DNA from: Stanieria cyanosphaera PCC 7437 | Lineage (GTDB): Bacteria > Cyanobacteriota > Cyanobacteriia > Cyanobacteriales > Xenococcaceae | Direction: 5' to 3' | Length of the DNA: 64,000 nucleotides | Assembly: GCF_000317575.1 (NCBI RefSeq) | Contig: NC_019748.1 | Location: 2,186,001 to 2,250,000 of the forward strand | In this document: in pieces, positions 29,186-39,448 of the stretch | Layout: each line of letters opens with the position of its first letter | Position numbering within the stretch: the first letter of the stretch is position 1 | Program-made: the position numbers and the translations under genes | The notes under the pieces: generated by a model | Databases searched by the model: none | Seen by the model: the letters and a program-made list of their open reading frames with translations, nothing else | Told to the model about the DNA's origin: nothing

Positions 29186-32100
29186 TTATTCAGTAATCTG
29201 AAACGGTAACCACACTGTAAATATCGTTTGTCCTGGTTGAGTGTCAATTTCAATTTGTCCTTGATGCTTATCAATAATTTTTTTGCAAATGTATAAACCA
29301 AGACCATTTCCTTCGCCAATAGGTTTAGTTGTAAAAAAGGGATCGAAAATTTTGGCTTGAATTTCTGGTGCAATGCCAGTTCCAGAGTCAGTAATTCGGA
29401 CTTTGATGCCATTGGCTTCTTCAAAAGTGGAAATGGTTAAAATTCCTTGTTTTTTGATAGCTTGAATAGCATTGTGAATTAAATTTGTCCAAACTTGAAT
29501 TAATTCATCAGGAAAACACCAAATAGGAGGAATGGGTTGATAATCGCGAATAACTTCAATATTTTGTTTAAGCTTATTGTGAAAGAGTTCTAAAGCATTT
29601 TCTAAGCCTTCGATGATCTGAACTTGATACTGTTGATTACTATTGTCGTAACGGGCATAGTTTTTGAGTGCAGCTACTATTTTCGTAACTCTTTCTACGG
29701 CCGTTTTGATCGCACGACTGTTATTGGGTAAACGAGCTAGATTATAAGCAAGTTGTAAAATAAACTCACTATTATCTTGTTTGAGTAGGGATATAAAAGG
29801 TTCAATCTCATCACCATAAATATTTATATCAATCAATCGATCAGCAACCCAAACAGGATCTTTGAGTTGGTATAACTCCAACCGTTTCACCATTGATTGT
29901 TTGAGGGTTCGTTTTTGACGACCAGTTACTAAAGTTGGTTGTTTAATTGCTTGCTCAATTAAAGCAAAAAACTGACATTGTTCATTAGAATTAAGCCATT
30001 GGCAAAAATAAGGCAGTTGTTCCAAAGCTTCATTGATGCCTCTAGTCATATTTCCCACTGCTGTTTTAATCGTACCCAAAGGAGTATTAATTTCATGAGC
30101 AATTCCAGCAATTAACTGTCCTAAACCAGCCAACTTCTCGCCTTGAATAAGTTGGATTTGGGATTGTTGTAAATTCTTGAGGGCTAAGGCTAATTCTTGT
30201 GCTTGTTGCTGAGTTTGCTGTAATAGTTCTGCTTGTTGAAGTGCAATGCCTAACTGTACGCCTACTTGGGCTAGTAGATTGACTTCTTCTTGTTGCCAAT
30301 AACGTGGCTGGAAAGCCTGATAGGCCATGAGCAGTCCCCAAAGTTTTTCTCCTTGCAAGATTGGTACAAAGGTTTCGTTACGAGGATATTGATCGTTTTT
30401 ACTTTCTGGAATTAAACGATTTTCTTGAATTTGCGCTTGAGTCAATGATGTCCAATCATCAGCGATTGAGTCGGCAACAAACTCACCACTCCAGTCAGAG
30501 TGAAAGCGGTAAATAGCTACCCGTTCTACTTGTAGAAGTTGACGGACTTCTTGAGTTGTGGTTTTAAAGATGGTATCGATATCTAGAGAACGACGAATTT
30601 TCTCAATAGTAGTTGCTAAAGCTCTCTGACGTTCACTAGCTTTTTCTTGTACTCGTTGAAGATATTCCGCTTGTTGAAGAGCAACACCAAGTTGCCAACC
30701 AATCTGACGTAGCAAAGAAATTTCATCTTCTTCCCAATGACGAGGAGAAGAGTTTTGATAGGCAGCTAATAATCCCCAAAGCTTTTCGCCTTGAAAGATC
30801 GGAGCGATCGCGTAAGCTTTGGCTTCAAATTGTTTCAATAACTCCAGGTGACATTGAGCATGACCTACTTGATAAATATCATCGACGGCAAAAGTTTCAT
30901 TGTGAGCATACCTACCACCTTGAGTTTCTTGCAAATGAGTATCACGGATTTTAGGCAAAGTTCCTACTAATGGTGTCCAACCTTCTGTCATCGATTCTGC
31001 GACAAAGTTACCGCTCCAGTCAGAGTTAAAGCGATAAATAGCCACTCTGTCGGCTTTAAATAATTGTCGAACTTCCTCAGTTGCGGTCTGAAAAATGATT
31101 TTAAGATCTAGAGATTGACATATTTTATTAATCGTAGTGACAATGATTTGTTGGCGTTCGGCGACCCATTTTTGTTTTTCTGCATTCGCCAGTTGAGCGG
31201 ATTGAAGTTTCATTTGCTCTATATAATCTGATTGTTGTAGAGCCACTTCCAACTGTTGGGCAATCTGTTGAACAAATTCAATTTCAGGCTCTGTCCAAGC
31301 TCGAATGCCACTACACTGATGAATACAGAGTAAACCCCATAACAATTTACCTTGAAGCAAGGGTACAATCAAATTAGCTCGAATTTGTAACTGCTGTAAG
31401 TTCTCAAGGTGACAATCTTTTGATTGAGTATGATTAACATCTGTCACAGCTTGAATTTTGCCTCTTTGGAAATCAATAATCTCCTGTTGTCCAAAACTGG
31501 TAAGTTTTAACGATTTAGCTAACACTGAATTCCATTGCCGATCTACGTCTTCGGCGATGAATTCACCATCATTCCAGTCACTCTCGGGTTGAAAGCGAAA
31601 CACCGCCACTCGATCAACATCCAATAATTGCCTAACCTCTGTTACGGTAGCCTTAAAAATTTCATCTAAATTGAGAGATTCTCGAAGGTGAGCAATCACC
31701 CTTGTCTGCGTTTTTTGCTGCTTTGCTTGCCATTTGGCTTGCATCAACATTTTATTGTGTTGTATGGCAATTTCTAAATGTTCGGCAATTTGTTGAACAA
31801 ATTCAATTTCAGAGTCTGTCCAAGCTCGAATGCCACTACACTGATGAAGACATAATAAACCCCACAACGATTTACATTGCAGCAAAGGCACAACTAAATT
31901 AGCACGAATTTGAAATTGGTTGAGTAGGTTAAGATAGCATTCTTTGAGATTAGAATTGTCAACATCTGCGATCGCTTGTATTTTTCTATTCTGATCATTA
32001 ATGGCATACTGCTCTACAAAACATTGACCTTGGACTTGTTGTTCCAAAAGAGAGTTCCATTGCGGGTCAACATCTTCTGCTATAAATTTTCCATTATTCC

Positions 32101-32332
32101 AAATACCATCAGGTTCAAATCGAAACACTGCTACTCGATCAACTTGGAGTAATTGTCTAACCTCTGTTACCGTAACTTGAATTAAATTTTCTAACTCCAG
32201 AGATTCTTGAATCCTGGTAATTATTTTTGTCAAAGCTTTTTGCTGCTCAAGTTTATGCGACTCTAAAAGACAAATGAAACTATCGATGTCTTGTATAGAA
32301 AAAGGTTGATTTTGGTCAAGAATATGTTGCAT
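29186..32332 (-). CDS. Multi-GAF sensor histidine kinase (cyanobacteriochrome-like)
   Basis: A 1048-residue soluble kinase. Four GAF domains occupy about 30-190, 215-370, 395-555 and 570-700. A HisKA region follows with His746 in AGIAHEINTPLG, then an ATPase domain (N-box HNAIQAI, DSGTGIAPEIQ, GNGLGLYICKKI). GAF2 and GAF3 contain the Cys-His pair of phytobilin-binding GAF domains (C307-H308 in DCHLENL, C494-H495 in QCHLELL). GAF1 has Cys-Tyr (C132) and GAF4 lacks the whole segment. GAF1/2 and GAF3/4 are pairwise similar. Bilin binding is possible but unproven. Confidence 0.88.
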   Translation of the reverse strand: MQHILDQNQPFSIQDIDSFICLLESHKLEQQKALTKIITRIQESLELENLIQVTVTEVRQLLQVDRVAVFRFEPDGIWNNGKFIAEDVDPQWNSLLEQQVQGQCFVEQYAINDQNRKIQAIADVDNSNLKECYLNLLNQFQIRANLVVPLLQCKSLWGLLCLHQCSGIRAWTDSEIEFVQQIAEHLEIAIQHNKMLMQAKWQAKQQKTQTRVIAHLRESLNLDEIFKATVTEVRQLLDVDRVAVFRFQPESDWNDGEFIAEDVDRQWNSVLAKSLKLTSFGQQEIIDFQRGKIQAVTDVNHTQSKDCHLENLQQLQIRANLIVPLLQGKLLWGLLCIHQCSGIRAWTEPEIEFVQQIAQQLEVALQQSDYIEQMKLQSAQLANAEKQKWVAERQQIIVTTINKICQSLDLKIIFQTATEEVRQLFKADRVAIYRFNSDWSGNFVAESMTEGWTPLVGTLPKIRDTHLQETQGGRYAHNETFAVDDIYQVGHAQCHLELLKQFEAKAYAIAPIFQGEKLWGLLAAYQNSSPRHWEEDEISLLRQIGWQLGVALQQAEYLQRVQEKASERQRALATTIEKIRRSLDIDTIFKTTTQEVRQLLQVERVAIYRFHSDWSGEFVADSIADDWTSLTQAQIQENRLIPESKNDQYPRNETFVPILQGEKLWGLLMAYQAFQPRYWQQEEVNLLAQVGVQLGIALQQAELLQQTQQQAQELALALKNLQQSQIQLIQGEKLAGLGQLIAGIAHEINTPLGTIKTAVGNMTRGINEALEQLPYFCQWLNSNEQCQFFALIEQAIKQPTLVTGRQKRTLKQSMVKRLELYQLKDPVWVADRLIDINIYGDEIEPFISLLKQDNSEFILQLAYNLARLPNNSRAIKTAVERVTKIVAALKNYARYDNSNQQYQVQIIEGLENALELFHNKLKQNIEVIRDYQPIPPIWCFPDELIQVWTNLIHNAIQAIKKQGILTISTFEEANGIKVRITDSGTGIAPEIQAKIFDPFFTTKPIGEGNGLGLYICKKIIDKHQGQIEIDTQPGQTIFTVWLPFQITE

Positions 32333-32459
32333 TTATGTCACATTTAAAATTAGCTTTGATGTACTAAGATTTAGGCAATATTAGTTGTAAATTTTAGTAT
32401 TCCCAAGGATAGTCAAAATCTAACTTTAAATTGTGGAGCTTATTAATTATCAGTTATTA

Positions 32460-32487
32460 GTAGAGACGTAACCTGTTACTTCTCTAC
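32460..32487. repeat. 28-bp GTAG...CTAC palindrome
   Basis: A palindrome with the arms GTAGAGACGTAAC and GTTACTTCTCTAC around CT, directly after TTATCAGTTATTA. Located between the GAF kinase leader and the narM 3' end. Confidence 0.65.
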
Positions 32488-32503
32488 TACACCAGTTACC
32501 AAT

Positions 32504-32983
32504 TTAGATTAATTGAAATTCTTTCAATGCTGGTAAAAAGTTTTTATTTTCATGACTGGGACGACTCAATTTAATCAAAGCAAAACGTTGTACAGGAGTG
32601 AGTTTAGACCATTGTTCAATAGTTATGTTTAAATTAGATTCTGCTAGTTTTGTTTGCAAATCTTGAGGAATTGAAGTTTGATCTAACCAAGCAGGATGAG
32701 GATCGAGGGGTAATTCCCCTGCTGGTGCGCCACTTTTTTCTTGAACTAGATTTTGTAAAAATTCGCGATATTTTTGAGCTTCTGTTTCAGTTGAACAAGG
32801 CAAAGAAACTAATGCTTGACGTTCTTGTTGATCGAATTGATGCCAATGAGAGAGTTTGAGTTTGACTCCGCAGGTATCTAGTTTTATCCTGACTTGCATA
32901 GGAATACAACGCAAAGATTCAACAAAGTCTGCTTCAAATTGGAAAAATTGGTTGTTAGTCATGTGTTGTAAGCTTTTGTTCAT
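32504..32983 (-). CDS. narM: Nitrate reductase-associated protein
   Basis: A 159-residue protein matching the cyanobacterial nitrate-reductase-associated family across its length: FQFEADFVESLRCIPM, VRIKLDTCGVKLKL and the C-terminal QRFALIKLSRPSHENKNF. NarM is needed for maturation or activity of the molybdenum-dependent nitrate reductase NarB. No nar/nir/nrt gene is in the window; moaC for molybdopterin synthesis is about 8 kb away. A GTAN8TAC NtcA box was not found upstream. Confidence 0.9.
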   Translation of the reverse strand: MNKSLQHMTNNQFFQFEADFVESLRCIPMQVRIKLDTCGVKLKLSHWHQFDQQERQALVSLPCSTETEAQKYREFLQNLVQEKSGAPAGELPLDPHPAWLDQTSIPQDLQTKLAESNLNITIEQWSKLTPVQRFALIKLSRPSHENKNFLPALKEFQLI

Positions 32984-33375
32984 TTAAAATTGCATATTCA
33001 ACCTCTGCTTCTGCCCTCTGTCTTTTCTCAACTAATAAATTAGATGCACCAGCAGCTTAGTTAAAAGTTTTTACTAACTAATTTAAGCTAAGTTATTTGC
33101 CATATTTTCCAGTCAACAAAGCTATTAAAGCTAAATTTAATAATAATTGTTTTCTAGGTAAGAAATTTATTTAATTCGTAGAATAAGAAGATGTCAACTA
33201 AATAGATAATTTATTTTTATTGATGCATTAACCTAGAATTTATCCTGAAAGCGATCGCTTTTATTGTCAAGATTTAATGATGTTGGGTTAAGTCAAGCGC
33301 AACCCAACCTACTAGTTGATAACTACTTTAACCAAATTCCAATTTCTCTGTATATATATAAATGTTCGCCCTTCC
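32984..33375. other. Intergenic region with GTTGGGTT hairpin
   Basis: An AT-rich gap of 392 bp with a HIP1 site. An 8-bp dyad GTTGGGTT / AACCCAAC (33282-33308) matches a common cyanobacterial dispersed palindrome and lies downstream of the next gene, where it may act as a terminator. Confidence 0.45.
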
Positions 33376-34176
33376 TCAATCTATTACCGAACAAAATTCA
33401 TCTCGAACTGTCAGTTTCGGCAAACCCATTTCACGCCTCCTGATTACTTCTTCAGAACGTAGAATCGGCAGGGTTAGTTTTTCTGCTGGAATTGGTTTTT
33501 TTCTGGGGCGAGGTGGTTGAATTTGATCTAGAGGTATTAGTTTATCTGGTGGAAATATCTCATCTAGATACCAATTGTCTTGGGATAAAACATCCCAAAT
33601 ATCGACTAAACGGCGGAATTTACGCGCTTTGTCACCCATTTTTAAGAGCCAGCCTCCGACAGTACGCTGTACATCCATGCAAGCTTGATGGGCAAGTCTG
33701 ATAACTCTTTTGAATGATTGACGCACGATAGGAGATATATCTCTGGCACGACGAATGATGTTTTTGGCTTTGTTTAATTCTTCTGTAAGTTGCTCGTTTT
33801 CTTGTCTGAGTCGAGCGTTTTCTTTTTTCAGGGCGATGATTTCTCTTTCTAGTTCGGTTCTAGTTGGTTCGGGTGAATCGCAAAAAGGTATTTCTTCTGT
33901 ATTTGATTCAATTTGATACTGTATCAGGGGAGTAATATCGTTGATGATAGGGCAATCGTAGCCACCTCGATCTAATTCTACCGACCATCTAGGTGGATAG
34001 GTGCGCTCTACTGGACGAATAAGTGTTCCACTAAATTGGGTGTCTCCGTAGAGATAGACTCGTTGTTCTGGTTGTAAGGTTGTTTGGCTCTGTAGTTGTC
34101 TGTTTGAGGTTGAATTTATCTTTAGTTCTTGGCAAGTGGATTTATCTTGTTTTATATTTATGGGTAAGCTCGCCAT
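33376..34176 (-). CDS. Coiled-coil protein of unknown function
   Basis: A 266-residue protein from the ATG at 34176 (MASLPINIKQ); an upstream TTG would add 26 residues. It has a short beta-rich domain with GDTQFSGTLIRP and PPRWSVELDRGGYD, a coiled coil at about residues 105-145 (many heptads of E, L and K), a conserved-looking RQSFKRVIRLAHQACMDVQ helix, and a proline/lysine-rich stretch PPRPRKKPIP. No catalytic motif is seen. It is divergent from a small 69-residue gene and lies next to integron relics, so it may be accessory (inference). Confidence 0.65.
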   Translation of the reverse strand: MASLPINIKQDKSTCQELKINSTSNRQLQSQTTLQPEQRVYLYGDTQFSGTLIRPVERTYPPRWSVELDRGGYDCPIINDITPLIQYQIESNTEEIPFCDSPEPTRTELEREIIALKKENARLRQENEQLTEELNKAKNIIRRARDISPIVRQSFKRVIRLAHQACMDVQRTVGGWLLKMGDKARKFRRLVDIWDVLSQDNWYLDEIFPPDKLIPLDQIQPPRPRKKPIPAEKLTLPILRSEEVIRRREMGLPKLTVRDEFCSVID

Positions 34177-34357
34177 ATTTTTGTGAATGTGAATGAGACT
34201 CGACGGTTGAAGTTTGTCCGACTGGCAACCGTCTTCAAATAAACAATACAGCAATTCTCACTCGTATACAAGTGAAAATTGTTTTTATTTATGTAACTTA
34301 ATACTTTTAGAAGTAGCTCTGGACAACAATATTTAGTGTTCAAACAGGTTAAAAATT

Positions 34358-34567
34358 GTGAGCAAAAAATACAACATAGAAAATTTAACTCCATTTGAGC
34401 CTGAAGGAGAGAAAGCACTAAGTAAAAAACCCCTTCAGCTTAGAGTAGAACAAGAAATTTACGATACGGTGATGTCTCTACCAAAGCAAAAAAGACTCAA
34501 GCTTTTGCGTCAGTGGATTAAGGACGGAGTAGAGAGTTTGGACAACGACAATATTAAAGCAAGTTGA
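34358..34567 (+). CDS. Small conserved protein, possible DNA-binding partner
   Basis: A 69-residue protein starting with GTG. The N-terminal SKKYNIENLTPFEPEGEKALSKKPLQLRV followed by a helix-turn-helix-like EIYDTVMSLPKQKRLKLLRQWIKDGVES resembles small cyanobacterial proteins with ribbon-helix-helix character. The assignment as DNA-binding is inference from basic charge and size. It is divergent from the coiled-coil gene (180 bp) and may regulate it. Confidence 0.55.
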   Translation: MSKKYNIENLTPFEPEGEKALSKKPLQLRVEQEIYDTVMSLPKQKRLKLLRQWIKDGVESLDNDNIKAS

Positions 34568-34787
34568 AAATAGTTTTGCTAGAGAAATAAAAAAATAGAG
34601 ATCGCAGTTTGAGCGAGATATCTTAGTTTTGCCATAAGTTTTGGTTAAGGTGAGCATCCAATTAAAAGACGCGATCATACTTTAGAACAGTATTTAAAAA
34701 CGATCGCCATAAAAACTCAAATTACTCCAACAAGCGATCGCTCTTAAGACTTAAGCGAACATCGATTATTACGAGGTATTTAAAATT

Positions 34788-34878
34788 GTTAACGTTCCCG
34801 CTCACCCGCCGTAGATAACCTGTGCATCATGACCGATTAAATTTCGGCGGTCGGCGTGCATGGGCGTTGTTATACGGC
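34788..34878 (-). repeat. Integron attC-like site
   Basis: On the minus strand the truncated peroxiredoxin gene's stop codon lies in GCCGTATAACAACGCCC, and about 60 nt later CGGCGGGTGAGCGGGAACG then TTAAC follows. The two arms pair imperfectly (AACG/CGTT, CCC/GGG, CCGCCG/CGGCGG) with unpaired bases, as in the extrahelical bases of attC sites. A stop codon overlapping the 5' core site is typical of gene cassettes. The core sites depart from the RYYYAAC/GTTRRRY consensus. Confidence 0.5.
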
Positions 34879-35088
34879 GTGTTCTTGAAGCCAATCAATA
34901 ACTTCATCGGCGTTTCTATCGGGTGGAAAAACTGGATAGAAGACTTTGACAATTTTCCCATCTTTAGCAATCAGTGTCACTCGTTTAACAAGATGCTTGC
35001 CTTCTATTTCAAACATTGGCAACTTCAGCGTATTGGCAAGGCTCAAGTCACAATCACTCAAAAGATCAAAAGGTAAATGTAGGCGCAA
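34870..35088 (-). pseudogene. Peroxiredoxin, C-terminal fragment
   Basis: About 72 codons that read like the C-terminal third of an AhpC/TSA-type peroxiredoxin: [24 protein letters not shown] and KVFYPVFPPDRNADEVIDWL. The peroxidatic cysteine region is missing because similarity stops at 35088, where an integrase fragment on the other strand begins. The only start is a TTG. It is therefore a truncated cassette gene, probably not functional. Confidence 0.65.
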
Positions 35089-35471
35089 TCTTATTTCATA
35101 ATAAACGGCATCCTAGAGAAATGAGTGGAAGAGAAATTGAAGAATTTCTCACTCACTTAGCCGTAGAGGAAAATGTAGCTGCATCTACTCAGAATCAGGC
35201 ATTAAATGCGATTTTATTTTTGTATAAGGAAGTTCTCAAGCAAGAATTAGATTTACAAGTTGACGCAGTACGAGCTAAGAGAAGTAAATATCTGCCAACT
35301 GTCTTAACGAAAGAGGAAGTTCTATCTATTATCAATAATTTATCGGGCGTTTATCAACTTGTGGTTAAATTGCTTTATGGTACTGGATTGCGACAAACTG
35401 AATGTCTACAATTACGAGTCAAAGATCTTGATTTTGCTCAAAAACAACTTATTGTTAGAAGCAATTTTTAA
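35079..35471 (+). pseudogene. IntI-like tyrosine recombinase fragment
   Basis: About 130 codons similar to integron integrases: [27 protein letters not shown], then [21 protein letters not shown], a [21 protein letters not shown] linker, and [22 protein letters not shown], which contains the first catalytic Arg. It stops at IVRSNF, before the HxxR and Tyr boxes, and lacks the extreme N-terminus. The reading frame has no internal stop, so the truncation is recent or the fragment is still read. Confidence 0.7.
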
Positions 35472-35662
35472 TCCATGTTTAGTCAGATTAGCAAATTTGT
35501 AACATCAATAACTATCATTAAATCTAACTTCAATTTAAAGTAGCGATCGCTTTTTGATAAATAGTAATAAATTTATTAATACTGTGGTAGGAACAATTTA
35601 TAAATTGGAGAGGCTGTGTTTCGAGGTAAACTCGAAACCTTGTACGCCCTGTTTTTTATTAT

Positions 35663-36982
<1,320 letters not shown>

Positions 36983-37181
36983 TTAGGATATCTTCTTTTG
37001 GGTAGATTTAGGTTAACGAAATTAAAAAGGGACGCTATTAAAAACGCCCCTAAAATTGCTTAGGACTATTTCCTGTTCGTCAAAGATAAATGGGGAGAGA
37101 AGGAGATAGGGAGATTTTTAGCTCAATATCTGCTTATTGCAGTCTAAAATTGCCCTAGCCTCAAGTGTCTGGAAGACAATT

Positions 37182-38786
37182 TTACAATTCACCATTTGCC
37201 AACATTTGAATTAAACGAGGAACACCAGGATCGAAACCAGCCAAATCCCAAGAATTTTTGTCTTTGGGGTCTACTAAACTGATTTGATAAGGAGTAAGGG
37301 TTACGTAAACTGCCTTGACATTAGGATTTACTTTCTCGCGATACTCCTTCAACGCTACAGAAGGATGTTTTCTTCCTGCCCAACTTTCATTGTCTGTCCA
37401 AAAACAAATCACATCTGCTTTGAATCTATTTTTAATCGCCCAATCATAGGCAACCGAAGCATCTGTCGCCCCAAAATTATTGTTACTCGCTTTTTTAAGA
37501 GCAGAACTAAAAGAATCTCGTCGAGAAATCCCTAGATCAATAAATTTAGTAGAAAAACCACGTATCTCATAGTTTTTCTCTGCTTTTGCCGTAACCAATG
37601 CCATAGTAGCAGCAATTTCGCAGCAGGTTAAACCAACTGAACCAACTACACCGCAAGACATCGAACCAGAAATATCAACAGCATGGAGAAAGACTTTATT
37701 CGTAGGTTCGACTACATCAAAAGCCAATTCCAAAGCTTTTTCTAAGATATCCACAATCCGAGGTACAGGAGTCCAAGTTTTTTGGCTACGTCCTACTTTT
37801 CCCCCAGATTTGTAAGTTTTTAAGGCTTTGAGGACATCGATAGGATGAATACGTCCGCGACGCAGATGGTTTTTATTATTTAAAACTGCTTCAAGGCGGT
37901 CTAAATTCTCCCGACTATCAGCACGCAACACATCTAACTGAGTTAGAGAACCTAAATTTCGCAGCATTGCACCGATAGGCATTTCGTTAAACAACAACTG
38001 CCATGCAGCTTGATCCATCTTGCCCACAGGCGCACACATTTCATGAGTAAGTCTACCTTGAGTAATAGCTTCATGGGTTTGTTCGGGATGACGTTTCAAC
38101 CATTCATACCACCAGATTTGAGTTAAAGTATCATCGGGATTATATTCTGGTAATCCTTCCCAACCACTAACCGCCCATTTAAACAAGCGATCGTGATCTA
38201 CTGTAGGTGGTTTAACATGAAATAGTCTCAAGGCATCTCGGTGTTGGAAGCCATGACGTTGTTGGTATTTTAGTAATTGATAGGCTAAAGCTCTGACATC
38301 TTCTCTAGATAACCAAGCTGTACCAGCTTCCCGAATTACCTTACCAAAACCTCGGATCGACTTAGTATAGTTCAACCATTCATAGAAATGGTTACCAGTA
38401 CGTACTACTTGAGGAAAGATTTCTAAGAAAGCTTTTTTGGCTGCGGGTGTTTCTCCCATCGATAGCAATACTAAAGCTAAGATAGGCGCGCTGTTATTAA
38501 TTGAACGTCCATCAGAAGCATAGAGAATTTCTTCAGCAACTCGATGAGGATCTTCCGCTACTGCCTGTTTAATAACTCCAATAAAGTCTTGAGTTAATTC
38601 TTTTTTATCTGCATAATAGGTACTTTGTGCCGTACCAATCAACAGACAACGGCGTAACATCTGCCAGATCCCAGCATCAAACATATAACCACCAGAACGT
38701 CCTTGGATCATTTCTGCTTCTCGTCCTGGAATTGGTTGATTTTGAGGTGTATTTTGGGATTTATTAGTAAAAAAGCGGTAATTCAT
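37182..38786 (-). CDS. rsr: Ro60-like TROVE domain protein (Rsr)
   Basis: A 534-residue orthologue of the Ro60 RNA-binding protein. The start at 38786 is set by a GGAGGT site 7 nt upstream of ATG (MNYRFFTNKS); the longer TTG-started frame lacks this. The first 350 residues form the HEAT-like TROVE ring (RSGGYMFDAGIWQMLRRCLLIGT, CLLIGTAQSTYYADK) and the rest a von Willebrand A domain with a complete MIDAS (DISGSMSCG, TDAS, FWTDNES). Ro60 binds Y RNAs on its outer surface and misfolded RNA ends in its hole, and in bacteria assists RNA maturation and decay with PNPase. Five Y-like RNA genes lie immediately upstream. Confidence 0.93.
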   Translation of the reverse strand: MNYRFFTNKSQNTPQNQPIPGREAEMIQGRSGGYMFDAGIWQMLRRCLLIGTAQSTYYADKKELTQDFIGVIKQAVAEDPHRVAEEILYASDGRSINNSAPILALVLLSMGETPAAKKAFLEIFPQVVRTGNHFYEWLNYTKSIRGFGKVIREAGTAWLSREDVRALAYQLLKYQQRHGFQHRDALRLFHVKPPTVDHDRLFKWAVSGWEGLPEYNPDDTLTQIWWYEWLKRHPEQTHEAITQGRLTHEMCAPVGKMDQAAWQLLFNEMPIGAMLRNLGSLTQLDVLRADSRENLDRLEAVLNNKNHLRRGRIHPIDVLKALKTYKSGGKVGRSQKTWTPVPRIVDILEKALELAFDVVEPTNKVFLHAVDISGSMSCGVVGSVGLTCCEIAATMALVTAKAEKNYEIRGFSTKFIDLGISRRDSFSSALKKASNNNFGATDASVAYDWAIKNRFKADVICFWTDNESWAGRKHPSVALKEYREKVNPNVKAVYVTLTPYQISLVDPKDKNSWDLAGFDPGVPRLIQMLANGEL

Positions 38787-38923
38787 TTTATTACCTCCAG
38801 CCCTTACGGGCAAAGTTATTAACAGTTATCAGTAAACAGTAATCAGTTAACAGTGATTATTGTCAGCTTGTTCGCTATTCACTGATTTAAAATTGGTTTG
38901 GTTATTTTTGATTAACCTCACCA

Positions 38924-39053
38924 GGGGGCGGTATAGGAATCGAACCTATGTAAGCCAACGATAACCCTCGTTCTTCGACCCCATTGGGATAAGATTATGA
39001 ACAAAGATTTTTCTTTGTCAATGGTTGAGTAACCATCGACAAAGTACCGCCCC
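38924..39053 (-). ncRNA. tRNA-like Y RNA, copy 1
   Basis: A 130-nt RNA. A 7-bp acceptor GGGGCGG/CCGCCCC (9 bp if the adjoining TA/TA pairs) and a perfect T arm (ATAGG-TTCGATT-CCTAT) are present. Instead of a D arm there is a 14-bp hairpin (CTTTGTCGATGGTT with its complement, loop ACTC). The shared Y module occupies 38964-39008: a 10-bp stem ATCTTTGTTC / GAACGAGGGT, an internal loop, and ATCCC-AAT-GGGGT. No anticodon arm can be made and no 3' CCA is encoded. It is the copy closest to rsr. Confidence 0.7.
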
Positions 39054-39081
39054 AAGAGTAAGAGAAGTTTTTAAAAATTAT

Positions 39082-39211
39082 TGGTGCGTTGGGTGGGATT
39101 TGAACTCACGACAATCTAGATTACGATCTAGTTGCTCTTACCGATAACCTTCACTCTTCGACCCCAGAGGATAAAATACGAATAAAGATGTTGATACTGA
39201 GCTACCAACGC
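39082..39211 (-). ncRNA. tRNA-like Y RNA, copy 2 (Thr-like, module in D loop)
   Basis: A 130-nt RNA with acceptor GCGTTGG/CCAACGC, encoded ACCA end, T arm GTGAG-TTCAAAT-CCCAC (one mismatch) and an anticodon-like hairpin CTAGA-TCGTAA-TCTAG whose loop has 6, not 7, bases. The D arm GCTC...GAGC is interrupted between AGT and CGGTAA by the Y module (39147-39189; stem ATCTTTATTC / GAGTGAAGGT). Removing the module leaves a normal D loop. It is 138 bp upstream of copy 1's 3' end on the same strand. Confidence 0.75.
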
Positions 39212-39225
39212 TTGTTTTTATAATT

Positions 39226-39352
39226 TGGTGCAACGGGTAGGACTCGAACCTACGACACGCCGATCCCTAATCGATAACCCTCATTCTTCGACCCCAAAGG
39301 GATAAGTTTATGAACAAGGATAATGCTGCTCTACCAACTGAGCTACCGTCGC
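39226..39352 (-). ncRNA. tRNA-like Y RNA, copy 3 (module in anticodon stem)
   Basis: A 127-nt RNA: acceptor GCGACGG/CCGTTGC, a normal D arm GCTC-AGTTGGTA-GAGC, T arm GTAGG-TTCGAGT-CCTAC and encoded ACCA. The Y module (39277-39321) splits the 5' strand of the anticodon stem between GC and CGA. With the module removed a standard arm appears: GCCGA-TTAGGGA-TCGGC (anticodon position AGG). The module stem is ATCCTTGTTC / GAATGAGGGT with apical ATCCC-TTT-GGGGT. Confidence 0.78.
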
Positions 39353-39448
39353 TTGTGAGACAAATTGACAAAAGTAATGAGAGATAAAAATAGATAATTA
39401 GAGATTAGAACTAAGTTTTCACTTATTACCTATTACTTTTATATATAT

